A DNA stretch of 33,037 bases from Treponema sp. (GCA_018384055.1 JAHAZL010000100.1:1-33037); one strand, 5' to 3'. Shown: positions 7,739-16,132, numbered from the stretch's first letter. Notes: a model not told the origin generated them from the sequence alone. A program made the numbers and translations.

Positions 7739-8127
7739 TAAATAAAATCCGTATCGTCCTGGATAATCAGGCTTGTAATGTCATCCGATTCTTTCTTCTG
7801 CTTGAGGCTTTCAATGAACCTTGCAAGTTCCGGAGAATCAGGTGAACGCAAAAACGAAAATCCAATTTCCGTCTGACATTCAGCTTCATTTTCCACAACC
7901 CACTGAGGCCTGCAAAGAAGCTGAAGTTTGTCAGGAAAATCAGATCTTGAAAGATGAATAAAAAGTGTATATTCATTCTCCCTGTCCAAGTTTGCAGGAA
8001 AAGGAAAATGAACCTTGCAGCCGGACAGACTGATGTCATCCAGCACCCCAGGAAGAGCACTTATCTGCTCACATTCAACGCGACCTATTTCAGTATAACG
8101 CTCCTCTCCCCGGAGTTCTTTCCTCAT
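7738..8127 (-). CDS. PilZ-domain protein, probable c-di-GMP effector
   Basis: 129-aa single-domain protein. It shows both c-di-GMP contact motifs of PilZ: RGEER (6-10, RxxxR) and DISLSG (D/NxSxxG) about 25 residues later, followed by beta-strand-rich sequence and a C-terminal helix rich in Lys/Glu. No other domain is attached, so it would act by binding a partner. The gene sits between ilvB and rlmM with one-base stop/start overlaps at both ends (TGATG and TAATG). In spirochaetes PilZ proteins commonly affect motility and host adaptation; nothing here names the partner. Confidence 0.82.
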   Translation of the reverse strand: MRKELRGEERYTEIGRVECEQISALPGVLDDISLSGCKVHFPFPANLDRENEYTLFIHLSRSDFPDKLQLLCRPQWVVENEAECQTEIGFSFLRSPDSPELARFIESLKQKKESDDITSLIIQDDTDFI

Positions 8128-9863
8128 CAGCTCATTACCTCTTCGCTCAAAGACATGATCATATCATAAATCGGCTTTCCGCCCGGAACCATAGGAAGAA
8201 TCATTTCGTCGATATCAACTTCTACATCGATGATTGCAGGAGCCTTAGCCTTAAATGCCTTTTCAAACACCTTTTCAAAATCCTTTGCATTGTCAGCCTT
8301 GTACCCCTTGATTCCGTATGCATCGGCAAGCTTGCACCAGTCCGGACCAAAATCCAAAGTTGTCTGGCTGAATCTCTTTCCGTAGAAGAGGCGCTGCCAC
8401 ATGCGTACATTTCCGAGGGCATGGTTGTTGAAGATAACGATTACAAGTGGAAGATTGTAGTGTGCGATTGTTGAAAGTTCGTTGCAGTTCATGCGGAAAG
8501 AACCGTCACCTGCAATGTGGACTACGCGCTTCTTAGGATTGCCGATCTGTGCACCCATTGCAGCTCCAGTACCGTAACCCATTGTTCCAAGCCCTCCTGA
8601 TGTAAGGAATGTCCTTGGCTTTGTAAATGGATAGAACTGTGCAGTCCACATCTGGTGCTGACCAACTTCTGTTGTAATGATTGTATTTTCGCCGGCCACC
8701 TTGTTGATGATTTCGCAGATGTGCTTTGGATTTACAGAGTTCTTTGGATTCTTGTCATAGATTGAAGGATATTCTTTCTTCCATGCTGCAATCTGGCTGA
8801 TCCATTCCTTGCGCTTGTTTTCCTTAACGAGTGGAATGAGTTTAGAAAGGATGTACTTGATGTCGCCAACAACAGACTTGAAGGCCGGAATGTTCTTGTT
8901 GATTTCTGCAGGGTCAATGTCTATCTGAAGAACCTTTGCGTTAAGGCCGAACTTCGATGGATCACCGATAACGCGGTCACTGAATCTTGCACCGAGGGCG
9001 ATGATAAGGTCACCTTCTGTGATTGCCATGTTGCTTGCCTTTGTTCCGTGCATACCGACCATCCAGGTACAGAGAGGGTGTGTTGCAGGGAATGAAGCAC
9101 GGGCCATAAGGCTTTCGCTTACAGGGATGGAATTCTTTTCGGCAAGTTCAAGAAGTTCCTTTTCTGCACCGGACATGCCGATACCACCGCCTGCGTAAAT
9201 GATTGGCTTTTTGCAGCTGTTGATGAGTTCTGCAGCTTCCTTGATTTCTGCATCGCTTGGTTTGTTTGCAATAAGCGTGCGTCCAAGATTCTTATCAAGC
9301 GATGCCATCATCTTCTTGTCGTCAGCCTTCTTGAGAGGAGTGAATTCATACTGAACATTGAGGGCTGTCGCGTCTTTAAGGATGTCGATGAGGACAGGGC
9401 CCGGGCGTCCGCTCTTTGCAATGAGAAATGCCTGGCGGATTGTTGGTGCCAGATCTTCTGCCTTGCGAACAAGGAAATTGTGCTTTGTGATGGGAATTGT
9501 AACGCCCTTGATGTCGATTTCCTGGAAAGAATCTTTTCCGAGGATGTTTGAAGGAACATTACATGTAATTGCAACGATAGGTATTGAATCCATGTATGCA
9601 GTAGCAATACCTGTTACAAGGTTTGTTGCTCCTGGGCCAGATGTTGCCATGCAGACACCGACCTTTCCTGTTGAACGAGCATAACCGTCAGCTGCGTGTG
9701 CTGCAGCCTGTTCGTGTGCTGTAAGAATATGTGTAATTCTGTTTGAGTTCTTGTATAGTTCATCATAAACATTGAGGATGCATCCTCCCGGATAACCGAA
9801 AACTGTATCAACACCCTGTTCGATGAGACTTTCAATTATGATCTGTGAACCGTTCAACTTCAT
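8127..9863 (-). CDS. Acetolactate synthase, large (catalytic) subunit
   Basis: 578-aa thiamine-diphosphate enzyme condensing two pyruvates, or pyruvate with 2-oxobutyrate, in valine, leucine and isoleucine synthesis. The cofactor-activating Glu lies in AHEQAAAHAADGYAR (about 50). The FAD-type AHAS segment includes DSFQEIDIKGVTIPITKHN and ARFSDRVIGDP. The ThDP-magnesium motif starts GDGSFRMNCNEL and ends with NN (about 445-475). Length and all sections match anabolic enzymes. The regulatory small subunit gene (ilvN) is not next to it; PilZ and rlmM follow instead. An AGAGGT sequence precedes the ATG, and a good sigma-70 promoter lies about 50 bases upstream. Confidence 0.96.
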   Translation of the reverse strand: MKLNGSQIIIESLIEQGVDTVFGYPGGCILNVYDELYKNSNRITHILTAHEQAAAHAADGYARSTGKVGVCMATSGPGATNLVTGIATAYMDSIPIVAITCNVPSNILGKDSFQEIDIKGVTIPITKHNFLVRKAEDLAPTIRQAFLIAKSGRPGPVLIDILKDATALNVQYEFTPLKKADDKKMMASLDKNLGRTLIANKPSDAEIKEAAELINSCKKPIIYAGGGIGMSGAEKELLELAEKNSIPVSESLMARASFPATHPLCTWMVGMHGTKASNMAITEGDLIIALGARFSDRVIGDPSKFGLNAKVLQIDIDPAEINKNIPAFKSVVGDIKYILSKLIPLVKENKRKEWISQIAAWKKEYPSIYDKNPKNSVNPKHICEIINKVAGENTIITTEVGQHQMWTAQFYPFTKPRTFLTSGGLGTMGYGTGAAMGAQIGNPKKRVVHIAGDGSFRMNCNELSTIAHYNLPLVIVIFNNHALGNVRMWQRLFYGKRFSQTTLDFGPDWCKLADAYGIKGYKADNAKDFEKVFEKAFKAKAPAIIDVEVDIDEMILPMVPGGKPIYDMIMSLSEEVMS

Positions 9864-9912
9864 ATGAATTTTACCTCTATTAAAAATTCTTCAGTATTAT
9901 TTCAGTTTGCAA

Positions 9913-9941
9913 ATTATACATTGCAGACAAACTTTATTCAA
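9913..9941 (-). promoter_or_regulatory. Sigma-70-type promoter of ilvB-PilZ-rlmM
   Basis: On the minus strand TTGAAT (9941-9936) is followed after 17 bases by TATAAT (9918-9913). Transcription should start near 9906, giving a leader of about 43 bases with AGAGGT before the ilvB ATG. The leader holds no short reading frame rich in branched-chain codons, so classical attenuation is not apparent. Confidence 0.75.
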
Positions 9942-10145
9942 TTGAATAAGCCATTTAATGGAATGCCATATCCGAAAAGTCTGTGCACCAATATCGAACA
10001 ATTGAAGTAAAAAATGAATAGGACGGCACATTCTTTCAATGCAAAAACGATTTCAAACCTCAGAATGGCTCTGTTGCCTTTGCCTATTTTCCCATTGCCA
10101 GAAATTTTGAATTGTTTTAACACAGTGTTAATTAAGAAAATGCAT
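9942..10145. other. Non-coding stretch upstream of ilvB
   Basis: Together with the ilvB promoter and the downstream terminator this forms a 332-base gap without a convincing gene. Reading frames here lack start signals and recognisable motifs. The only structure I see is a 15-base palindrome TTAACACAGTGTTAA (10117-10131), 7-bp arms around one central base. It could be an operator, but it lies about 180 bases upstream of the ilvB -35 box. Confidence 0.4.
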
Positions 10146-10177
10146 AAAAAAAGCCCTTTCCATCTTGAAAGGGCTTT
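10146..10177 (-). terminator. Rho-independent terminator of the small exported-protein gene
   Basis: On the minus strand an 11-bp stem (AAAGCCCTTTC/GAAAGGGCTTT, 6-base loop) runs directly into a run of U, seen as seven A on the plus strand at 10146-10152. It lies 18 bases after the stop of the gene at 10196-10639. Confidence 0.9.
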
Positions 10178-10195
10178 CATCGAACATCCGGAAAA

Positions 10196-10639
10196 CTACT
10201 GGCGGATAATCTGTGTCTTCCAGTGCTTGTTTGGATCGCTATCAGGAACATCGTGGCGAACTACATCAAGTTCAAGGTCTGTATTTGTAGAAATTGGCTT
10301 TACAATCTTGTAAGATCTCTTTGTTGCATCGCAATCAAAAGAAATTTCAAGTCCCTTAATGCCAACTACAACATTGTAATTCTTAATTTTTCCGTCAAAA
10401 GAACAAACCACAACATCATTCTGTGAAAGAACGATATTGCTTGAAGAAATTTCCCAAACAGCGTTCCACTTTGCATCCTTCCATTTTCCAAACTGGAATT
10501 CTGCCGGAAAGTGAATCTTTGTAGTTGCATCTGTAACATCAACCTGAGTAATTGTTTCTCCAGTTGCCTGTTCGCTCTGTGCAAATGCTGCAGCAGCAAA
10601 AACAAGGGCTGCCACTACTGCCATCAAAATCTTCTTCAT
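10196..10639 (-). CDS. Small exported protein of unknown function
   Basis: 147-aa protein with a clear Sec signal peptide: MKKILMA, a hydrophobic alanine-rich core and a cleavage site after AFA (about residue 20). The mature part, about 127 aa, has no Cys-anchor and is rich in alternating hydrophobic strands (for example FGKWKDAKWNAVWEIS and YNVVVGIKGLEISFD), which suggests a small beta-sandwich or lipocalin-like fold. I do not recognise a family. TAGGAG precedes the ATG by 6 bases and a strong terminator follows, so it is a defined gene that probably makes a periplasmic protein. mntP lies 54 bases upstream on the same strand. Confidence 0.8.
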   Translation of the reverse strand: MKKILMAVVAALVFAAAAFAQSEQATGETITQVDVTDATTKIHFPAEFQFGKWKDAKWNAVWEISSSNIVLSQNDVVVCSFDGKIKNYNVVVGIKGLEISFDCDATKRSYKIVKPISTNTDLELDVVRHDVPDSDPNKHWKTQIIRQ

Positions 10640-10693
10640 AAATTACTCCTATATGTAAAATCTCCGATATACGAATAAATTTAATGCAGAAAA

Positions 10694-11281
10694 TCAGAAA
10701 AACAAGCCTTTCAGAAAGATTTCCATGCCAATTCCGATTAAAATTATACCACCAAATATTTCCGCCCTGTCGGTGAACTTTCCGCCAGCCTTTTTTCCGA
10801 TTACAAGGCCAGTGAAGGAGATAGCAAAGGTAACGACTGCAATCACAAAGGCTGCAATAAGGGCCATGGCAAGATTATATTCGGAAATGGTAAAGCCTAC
10901 AGAAAGAGCATCTATACTGGTTGCAATCCCCTGCAGCAGGAGGGTGCCAAATCCAAGCTTACAGGAAGAATTATCCCCTGCCTCTTCTTTTGCCCAAATA
11001 TTTTCAATGATCATTTTTCCACCTATGTAAAGAAGAAGAACCAGGGCAATCAAGGGAATAAATTTCTGAAAGGAATTAAAACACTCGATTATTGTATGGA
11101 CACAAATCCAACCGATTACAGGCATGGCAAACTGAAAGAAGCCGTAGGTACCGGCAACCCCGCACATTTTTCCCTTTTTCATGTTCGGTTCGTTAAGGCC
11201 ATTTGCAATGGACACGCTGAAGGCATCCATGGCAAGGCCCACACCTAAAAGGACAGTGTTTATAAAAAACAGTAAATTCAT
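10694..11281 (-). CDS. MntP-family manganese efflux pump
   Basis: Inner-membrane protein of about 195 aa with six predicted membrane segments, exporting manganese to prevent toxicity. The two half-repeats each carry the family motif with an acidic residue in the membrane: GLAMDAFSVSIANGL near the N-terminus and GIATSIDALSVGF in the middle, with FAMPVIGW and SFTGLVIGKKAG between and after them. The ATG at 11281 gives normal family length but has no Shine-Dalgarno sequence; an upstream GTG at 11314 would add 11 hydrophobic residues and cannot be excluded. No manganese riboswitch is visible in the short gap after ilvD. Confidence 0.85.
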   Translation of the reverse strand: MNLLFFINTVLLGVGLAMDAFSVSIANGLNEPNMKKGKMCGVAGTYGFFQFAMPVIGWICVHTIIECFNSFQKFIPLIALVLLLYIGGKMIIENIWAKEEAGDNSSCKLGFGTLLLQGIATSIDALSVGFTISEYNLAMALIAAFVIAVVTFAISFTGLVIGKKAGGKFTDRAEIFGGIILIGIGMEIFLKGLFF

Positions 11282-11358
11282 AAATAAAAAAATAAAAAAA
11301 TCAGCTATCGTCACCCCACATCAAATCGCAAAACTCGCGGAATCATTCTGCTAGCAAT

Positions 11359-13050
11359 CTACTGGAGTATTGCACCTTTGTCAGCACTTGATACTAGCTT
11401 TGCGTATCTTGCAAGGTAGCCGGTTTTTACCTTTGGTTCCGGACATACCCACTTTGCTTTTCTTGCTGCAAGTTCTTCGTCAGATACGTCGAGGTGAATC
11501 TTGTAATTGTTGATGTCGAGGGTAATCATGTCGCCTTCTTCTACGAGGGCAATAGGGCCGCCGACTGCAGCTTCTGGAGAACAGTGTCCAAGAGAAGCAC
11601 CGCGTGTAGCACCAGAGAAACGGCCGTCTGTAATAAGGGCAACCTGCTTGTCAAGTCCCTGACCTGCAAGAGCGGCAGTTACAGCAAGCATTTCGCGCAT
11701 ACCAGGACCACCCTTTGGACCTTCGTAACGGATAACTACTACATCACCGGCCTTGATCTGAGCCTTCTGAACGGCATCCATTGCTTCAGATTCATCGTTG
11801 AATACGCGTGCTGGACCTGTATGGAGCATGAGTTCCTTTGCACAGGCAGAGCGCTTAACAACAGTTCCGTTTGGAGCAAGGTTACCGAAGAGGATTGCAA
11901 TACCGCCGTTGTCGCTGAAAGGATTTTCAATGGGGCGGAGGATTTCTGGATTGCGGTTCTTAACGCCTGCAATGTTTTCTGCAATTGTCTTTCCAGTTGC
12001 AGTAATGAGGCTTGTATTGATGAGGTTCTTCTTTGCAAGTTCTGCAAGAACAGCCTGAACTCCACCGGCATCGTCAAGTTCGCACATGAATGTATGACCT
12101 GCAGGAGCCAGGTGACAGAGGTTAGGAGTTCTGTTAGAAATTTCGTTTACTTCGTGGAGATCGATTTCAATGCCAGCTTCATGTGCAATAGCAGGAAGGT
12201 GAAGCATTGTGTTTGAAGAGCATCCGAGAGCCATGTCTGCAGCAAGACCGTTGCGGAAGTTTTCTGCAGTCATCATCTGGCGGGCTGTGATTCCCTTCCT
12301 GTAAAGGTTCATGACTGCCATACCTGCGTGCTTTGCAAGGGCAATTCTTTCGCCTGTTACAGCAGGGATTGTTCCGTTTCCAGGAAGACCAAGGCCAAGG
12401 ACTTCTGTAAGACAGTTCATTGAGTTAGCTGTGAACATACCTGAACATGCACCGCAACCCGGGCATGCACGGTGTTCCATTTCATTAAGCTGTTCTTCTG
12501 TCACTTTACCAACAGCAAGTCCACCTACAGCTTCGAACATATCTGTAAGAGAAAGATTTTTTCCGGAATAAGGATTTGACGGATCGTTTCCCGCAAGATG
12601 GCCTGGCATCATTGGACCGCCTGAAACAAATACTGTAGGAAGGTCAAGGCGAGCTGCTGCCATGAGCATACCCGGAACAATCTTGTCGCAGTTAGGAATC
12701 ATTACGAGGGCATCGAACTGATGTGCCTTTGCAACGCATTCAACAGAGTCAGCAATGAGTTCGCGGGTTACGAGGGAATATTTCATTCCTTCATGCCCCA
12801 TGGCTATGCCGTCGCAAACACCGATGGCTGGGAATTCAATTGGTGTTCCACCTGCCATGCGAACACCTGCCTTTACGGCTTCTGCAATGCGGTCAAGTTC
12901 AATGTGACCTGGGATGAGTTCATTCTTTGCGCAGATGATACCAACCATCGGCTGGTCAAGTTCTTCATCAGTGTATCCTGATGCGTAATAAAGAGAACGA
13001 TGTGGTGCGCGTGCTACACCCTTGCATGCGTTGTCTGATTTCTTTGCCAT
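11359..13050 (-). CDS. Dihydroxy-acid dehydratase
   Basis: 563-aa iron-sulfur enzyme converting dihydroxy-isovalerate or dihydroxy-methylvalerate to the keto acids of valine and isoleucine. Cluster and active-site sections are clear: PNCDKIVPGMLMAA, CPGCGACSGMFTANSMNCL, the C-terminal PGMREML and SGATRGASLGHCSPEA. The start is the ATG at 13050 (MAKKSDN), preceded by GAGG; a longer frame upstream would add 27 unrelated AT-rich codons. It belongs to the same pathway as ilvB, about 1.5 kb away on the same strand, but they are separated by mntP, the small exported-protein gene and a terminator. Confidence 0.96.
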   Translation of the reverse strand: MAKKSDNACKGVARAPHRSLYYASGYTDEELDQPMVGIICAKNELIPGHIELDRIAEAVKAGVRMAGGTPIEFPAIGVCDGIAMGHEGMKYSLVTRELIADSVECVAKAHQFDALVMIPNCDKIVPGMLMAAARLDLPTVFVSGGPMMPGHLAGNDPSNPYSGKNLSLTDMFEAVGGLAVGKVTEEQLNEMEHRACPGCGACSGMFTANSMNCLTEVLGLGLPGNGTIPAVTGERIALAKHAGMAVMNLYRKGITARQMMTAENFRNGLAADMALGCSSNTMLHLPAIAHEAGIEIDLHEVNEISNRTPNLCHLAPAGHTFMCELDDAGGVQAVLAELAKKNLINTSLITATGKTIAENIAGVKNRNPEILRPIENPFSDNGGIAILFGNLAPNGTVVKRSACAKELMLHTGPARVFNDESEAMDAVQKAQIKAGDVVVIRYEGPKGGPGMREMLAVTAALAGQGLDKQVALITDGRFSGATRGASLGHCSPEAAVGGPIALVEEGDMITLDINNYKIHLDVSDEELAARKAKWVCPEPKVKTGYLARYAKLVSSADKGAILQ

Positions 13051-13091
13051 AATATTGCCTCGATAAAATGATGTGAGATTTAAGTTTGTTA

Positions 13092-13120
13092 AGTATAATT
13101 TTAAATGTAAAAATATGCAA
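13092..13120 (-). promoter_or_regulatory. Sigma-70-type promoter of ilvD
   Basis: On the minus strand TTGCAT (13120-13115), a 17-base spacer, then TATACT (13097-13092). The transcript would start near 13085, with a leader of about 35 bases containing the GAGG before ATG 13050. Confidence 0.65.
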
Positions 13121-13185
13121 TTAAATAGCAATTAAAAACGTTGGCATTGTTTTCCCATTGCAAAAAAAATGCTACTATACTTGTC

Positions 13186-13746
13186 ATGAATGAAATTGAA
13201 CTTAAAGCCCGAGTAGCAGACAAAGCAAAGGTAGAGGAAAAACTGAACTCCTTTGCAAAATTTGAAAGGTCCGTTACAAGGGACGACAGATATTATATAG
13301 GACCATCCGGCAAAGGAAAGAAAATCAGGATCAGAAAAGAAACTGAAAACGAAACCGTAACCTGGCTTTTGACCTACAAGAAAAAGGAAAACCGAAGGGG
13401 TCCTGACGGAACAACTTCGGAAGTAAACGAGGAACTTGAAACAACAATGGAAGATCCAGTTCCACTCGTTCAGTACCTCGAAGACTCAGGATATACGGTT
13501 GCACTCAGAAAACACAAGGATGTCCTTGACTGGGTGCATGACGGTGCAACACTGGAACTCTGCAACATTCCACCCCTGGGCTGGTTTCTTGAAATAGAAA
13601 TTCTTTCGGAAAAGAATGACGAAGAAACAGTACAGGCAGCACAGAAAAAACTGAAGGAGCTTCTTTTAAAATGCGGACTTTCAGAAAAAGATATAGAAGA
13701 AAAATACTATTCAGAGTTGCTGAAAGAATGCAACGAAAACAAATAA
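13186..13746 (+). CDS. CYTH-domain protein (CyaB/thiamine-triphosphatase-like)
   Basis: About 186-aa protein opening with the CYTH signature ExExK (EIELKA, residues 3-8), followed by alternating charged strands (KKIRIRKE, WLLTYKKKE, TLELCNIP, FLEIEIL) that line the triphosphate tunnel of this superfamily. The C-terminal KDIEEKYYSELL is typical. Members hydrolyse triphosphates or, in CyaB, make cAMP; substrate is not predictable here. The ATG at 13186 is chosen because the Glu motif follows at once and a -10-like TATACT lies 4 bases before it (or TACTAT, 7 bases), with no Shine-Dalgarno sequence. First of a plus-strand unit with the DUF975 gene and sppA. Confidence 0.85.
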   Translation: MNEIELKARVADKAKVEEKLNSFAKFERSVTRDDRYYIGPSGKGKKIRIRKETENETVTWLLTYKKKENRRGPDGTTSEVNEELETTMEDPVPLVQYLEDSGYTVALRKHKDVLDWVHDGATLELCNIPPLGWFLEIEILSEKNDEETVQAAQKKLKELLLKCGLSEKDIEEKYYSELLKECNENK

Positions 13747-13762
13747 AGGAAGGAAAAACACC

Positions 13763-14398
13763 ATGTTCGACTCAAGATCATTTAAAACCTCTGCATTGAC
13801 TCAGCTCAAAGGCAGATGGACAATTCCATGCATTGCAAGCCTCATTCTTCTTGCAATCTTTGCAATCATCGGAGAAAGCAGCATCCTTACATACGGAACC
13901 CTAGGCAGCATTCTTTCAGCTTTCATATACGGTGTTTCAGAAATTGCTTACATCAACATTTTCGTACTGCTTTATCTTTCCAACGACAGAATAAAGTTTT
14001 CAGACTTCACCGACGGGTTTTCAGACTTCATAAGGGGATTTCTCGGGATGCTATGGATGAGCCTATGGCTTTTTCTCTGGGCCCTGCTTTTTGTCATTCC
14101 AGCATTCGTAAAGTTTTTTGCCTACTCCCAGATGTTTTTTGTCCTTTCCGACAATCCTAAAATCGGAGTCATCAAGGCCATGAACATAAGCAAAATCCTG
14201 ACAAAAGGACACAAGGCAGACCTTTTTGTTCTTGCCCTATCTTTCATAGGATGGTACATTCTCGGAATTATTTCATGCGGAATCCTTTTCGTATGGATCA
14301 TTCCTTACGCAACAATGACTTTCACAAACGCCTATTACTATCTAAAGCAGGAATCAATCAGGACTGGCGTACTGACACCAGCAGATTTTGAAAAATAG
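13763..14398 (+). CDS. DUF975-family integral membrane protein
   Basis: 211-aa multi-pass membrane protein. The start SFKTSALTQLKGRW and the conserved section LFVLALSFIGWYILGI followed by WIIPYATMTFTNAYYYL match what I recall of the DUF975 family. Function is unknown. About five hydrophobic segments can be seen. AAGGAAGG precedes the ATG, 16 bases after the CYTH gene ends, and the stop TAG forms part of the sppA ribosome-binding site. The spacing indicates one operon. Confidence 0.8.
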   Translation: MFDSRSFKTSALTQLKGRWTIPCIASLILLAIFAIIGESSILTYGTLGSILSAFIYGVSEIAYINIFVLLYLSNDRIKFSDFTDGFSDFIRGFLGMLWMSLWLFLWALLFVIPAFVKFFAYSQMFFVLSDNPKIGVIKAMNISKILTKGHKADLFVLALSFIGWYILGIISCGILFVWIIPYATMTFTNAYYYLKQESIRTGVLTPADFEK

Positions 14399-14407
14399 GA
14401 GTTCCCA

Positions 14408-15460
14408 ATGAAATTAAAAAATGCAAACAAAGGCACCGTAATTTTTACTATTGTAATCATACTTACTCTTGCCAGCGGAACATTTTCCCTTGTCAAAGGA
14501 AGAGGTGCAGGAAGTTCAAGCAATGACGCAAAGCCAAAGGCAGAATTCAAAGCAACAGAAAAAAAACAGGGGTCTTTCATTAAAGCCCTAGAGAAAAACA
14601 CCAGGACAAAATCTCCTAAAGGCAGCTACATTGCAAGAATCGAAATCACCGGAACAATCACCGACGCAGGAGACACCTATAACCAGAAGTGGATTCTTGA
14701 AACAATAAAAGAACTAAAGGAAGACAAGAACAACAAGGGAATCATCTTGAGCATTCTTTCCCCAGGCGGCGGACTTTACGAAGCAGATGAAACATACCTT
14801 TCCCTGATGGATTACAAGAAGTGCACCAGCAGGCCTATCTACACTTACTGCAAGAACCTCTGTGCAAGCGGTGGATATTACATCGCCTGCTCTTCAGACT
14901 ACATAATGGCTAACAGGAATTCTCTTGTAGGCTCCATCGGTGTAATCTGCGGACAATTTGTGGACATTTCCGAACTGATGGAAAAACACGGCATAAAGAT
15001 GAAGACAATTCATTCAGGCCGCAACAAAATCATGGGGGCAGTAAATGAACCTTTGACAAAGGAACAGGAAATGATCATGCAGTCCATCTGTGACGAAGGG
15101 TATGACAGCTTTGTTGAAGTTGTAAGCAATGGACGCGGACTTACAAAGGAACAGGTGGTTGAACTTGCAGACGGCAGAATCTACACGGCAAAACAGAGCA
15201 TGGAAAACAGGCTCATAGACAGCATCGGTTCCATGGAAGACCTGGAAGATGCAATGAAGCGCAAAGCATTTGACTTTGAAGATTACGAGGTCATTGACTA
15301 CAGCTACACAAAACCGGAAAACCTTTACAATATATTCATGGGAGCTGCAAAGCAGTTTTCAAGAAGTTCCTTTGGAAATGCACTGCTTCCAAAGGCAGTA
15401 GAAGACAGGCTTGAGAACAGAATAGAATTCCCTGCCTACTACTGTGATTTATTCAACTGA
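14408..15460 (+). CDS. Signal peptide peptidase SppA (S49)
   Basis: 350-aa short-form SppA, an inner-membrane serine protease that degrades cleaved signal peptides and other membrane fragments. A single N-terminal anchor spans about residues 9-29. The catalytic Ser154 lies in CASGGYYIA and the general-base Lys207 in SGRNKIMG; their spacing agrees with the Ser/Lys dyad of the short enzyme of Gram-positive bacteria. SILSPGGG supplies the substrate-binding strand. AGGAG lies before the ATG and overlaps the stop region of the DUF975 gene. Its last 12 bases overlap the 3' end of the convergent regulator gene. Confidence 0.92.
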   Translation: MKLKNANKGTVIFTIVIILTLASGTFSLVKGRGAGSSSNDAKPKAEFKATEKKQGSFIKALEKNTRTKSPKGSYIARIEITGTITDAGDTYNQKWILETIKELKEDKNNKGIILSILSPGGGLYEADETYLSLMDYKKCTSRPIYTYCKNLCASGGYYIACSSDYIMANRNSLVGSIGVICGQFVDISELMEKHGIKMKTIHSGRNKIMGAVNEPLTKEQEMIMQSICDEGYDSFVEVVSNGRGLTKEQVVELADGRIYTAKQSMENRLIDSIGSMEDLEDAMKRKAFDFEDYEVIDYSYTKPENLYNIFMGAAKQFSRSSFGNALLPKAVEDRLENRIEFPAYYCDLFN

Positions 15461-16066
15461 CATCAATTCTTTAACTGCCGTGACCAGTTCAGGAATGAAC
15501 ACTGGTTTTCTGAAATAATATTTCACGCCAAGGTCACGGCAGGTCTTTTCAGTTTCTTCATCTTCCATTGCAGTAACGATGATGATCTGGGGTTTACCGA
15601 AGGCATCACTAGTACTGATTGTCCTGCAAATTTTTATTCCATCAACACCAGGAAGACTAAGGTCAAGAATAAGGCAATCCGGCATCTTCTTTACGGCCAT
15701 GGATCCCGCTTCAAAACCGTCATAGGCCTGATATATTTCTGCATCAGGAAGACTTTTCTGCAAAAGAGAAACGCTTACATTATTGAAACTTTCATCATCA
15801 TCAACAAAAAGTATCTTAATTTTTTTTGTTTCTTTTGAATTATTTTTACACTGGGCAACAACTTCCTCCGGAATCCTCATGCCCCTCATCTTCATGAATT
15901 CAACAAGATCATCAGGATATACGCGGAACTGTCCTCCTGGAGTTTTGAACGCTTTCAAATGACCGTTCTTTATCCAGTTAATAGAAGTCTGATTGACAAC
16001 ACCGCAAATGCGTGCAACTTCCAGTGCAGAATATACTACGGATTTTTCGTCACTTTTTTTGCTCAT
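15449..16066 (-). CDS. Response regulator with N-terminal HTH and C-terminal receiver
   Basis: 205-aa regulator with reversed domain order. Residues 10-60 form an excisionase/MerR-like winged helix (YSALEVARICGVVNQTSINWI, then the wing TPGGQFRVYPDDL). Residues 83-205 form a receiver domain with acidic pocket D89-D91, phospho-acceptor D135 (LILDLSLPG), T165 and K187. All phosphorylation residues are present. No histidine kinase is adjacent, so the partner is elsewhere. The ATG has a -10-like TAATAT 8 bases upstream and no Shine-Dalgarno sequence. The gene ends inside sppA. Confidence 0.88.
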   Translation of the reverse strand: MSKKSDEKSVVYSALEVARICGVVNQTSINWIKNGHLKAFKTPGGQFRVYPDDLVEFMKMRGMRIPEEVVAQCKNNSKETKKIKILFVDDDESFNNVSVSLLQKSLPDAEIYQAYDGFEAGSMAVKKMPDCLILDLSLPGVDGIKICRTISTSDAFGKPQIIIVTAMEDEETEKTCRDLGVKYYFRKPVFIPELVTAVKELMSVE

Positions 16067-16132
16067 AGAACTAAATATTAACCATTTTTTTAAAATTTTC
16101 TATATATTTTAAATATTTTTTGCATTTAAAAG

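Noticed and set aside
9864..9912. Leader-peptide attenuator for ilvB
   Set aside because: The predicted leader is about 43 bases, with no valine, leucine or isoleucine-rich frame and no terminator hairpin.
9938..10180. 80-codon frame on the minus strand covering the ilvB promoter gap
   Set aside because: It runs through the terminator hairpin and the ilvB promoter, lacks a ribosome-binding site and has no recognisable protein features.
11494..12216. 240-codon open frame on the plus strand
   Set aside because: It is a shadow antisense to ilvD, with no start signals and biased composition; ilvD is unambiguous.
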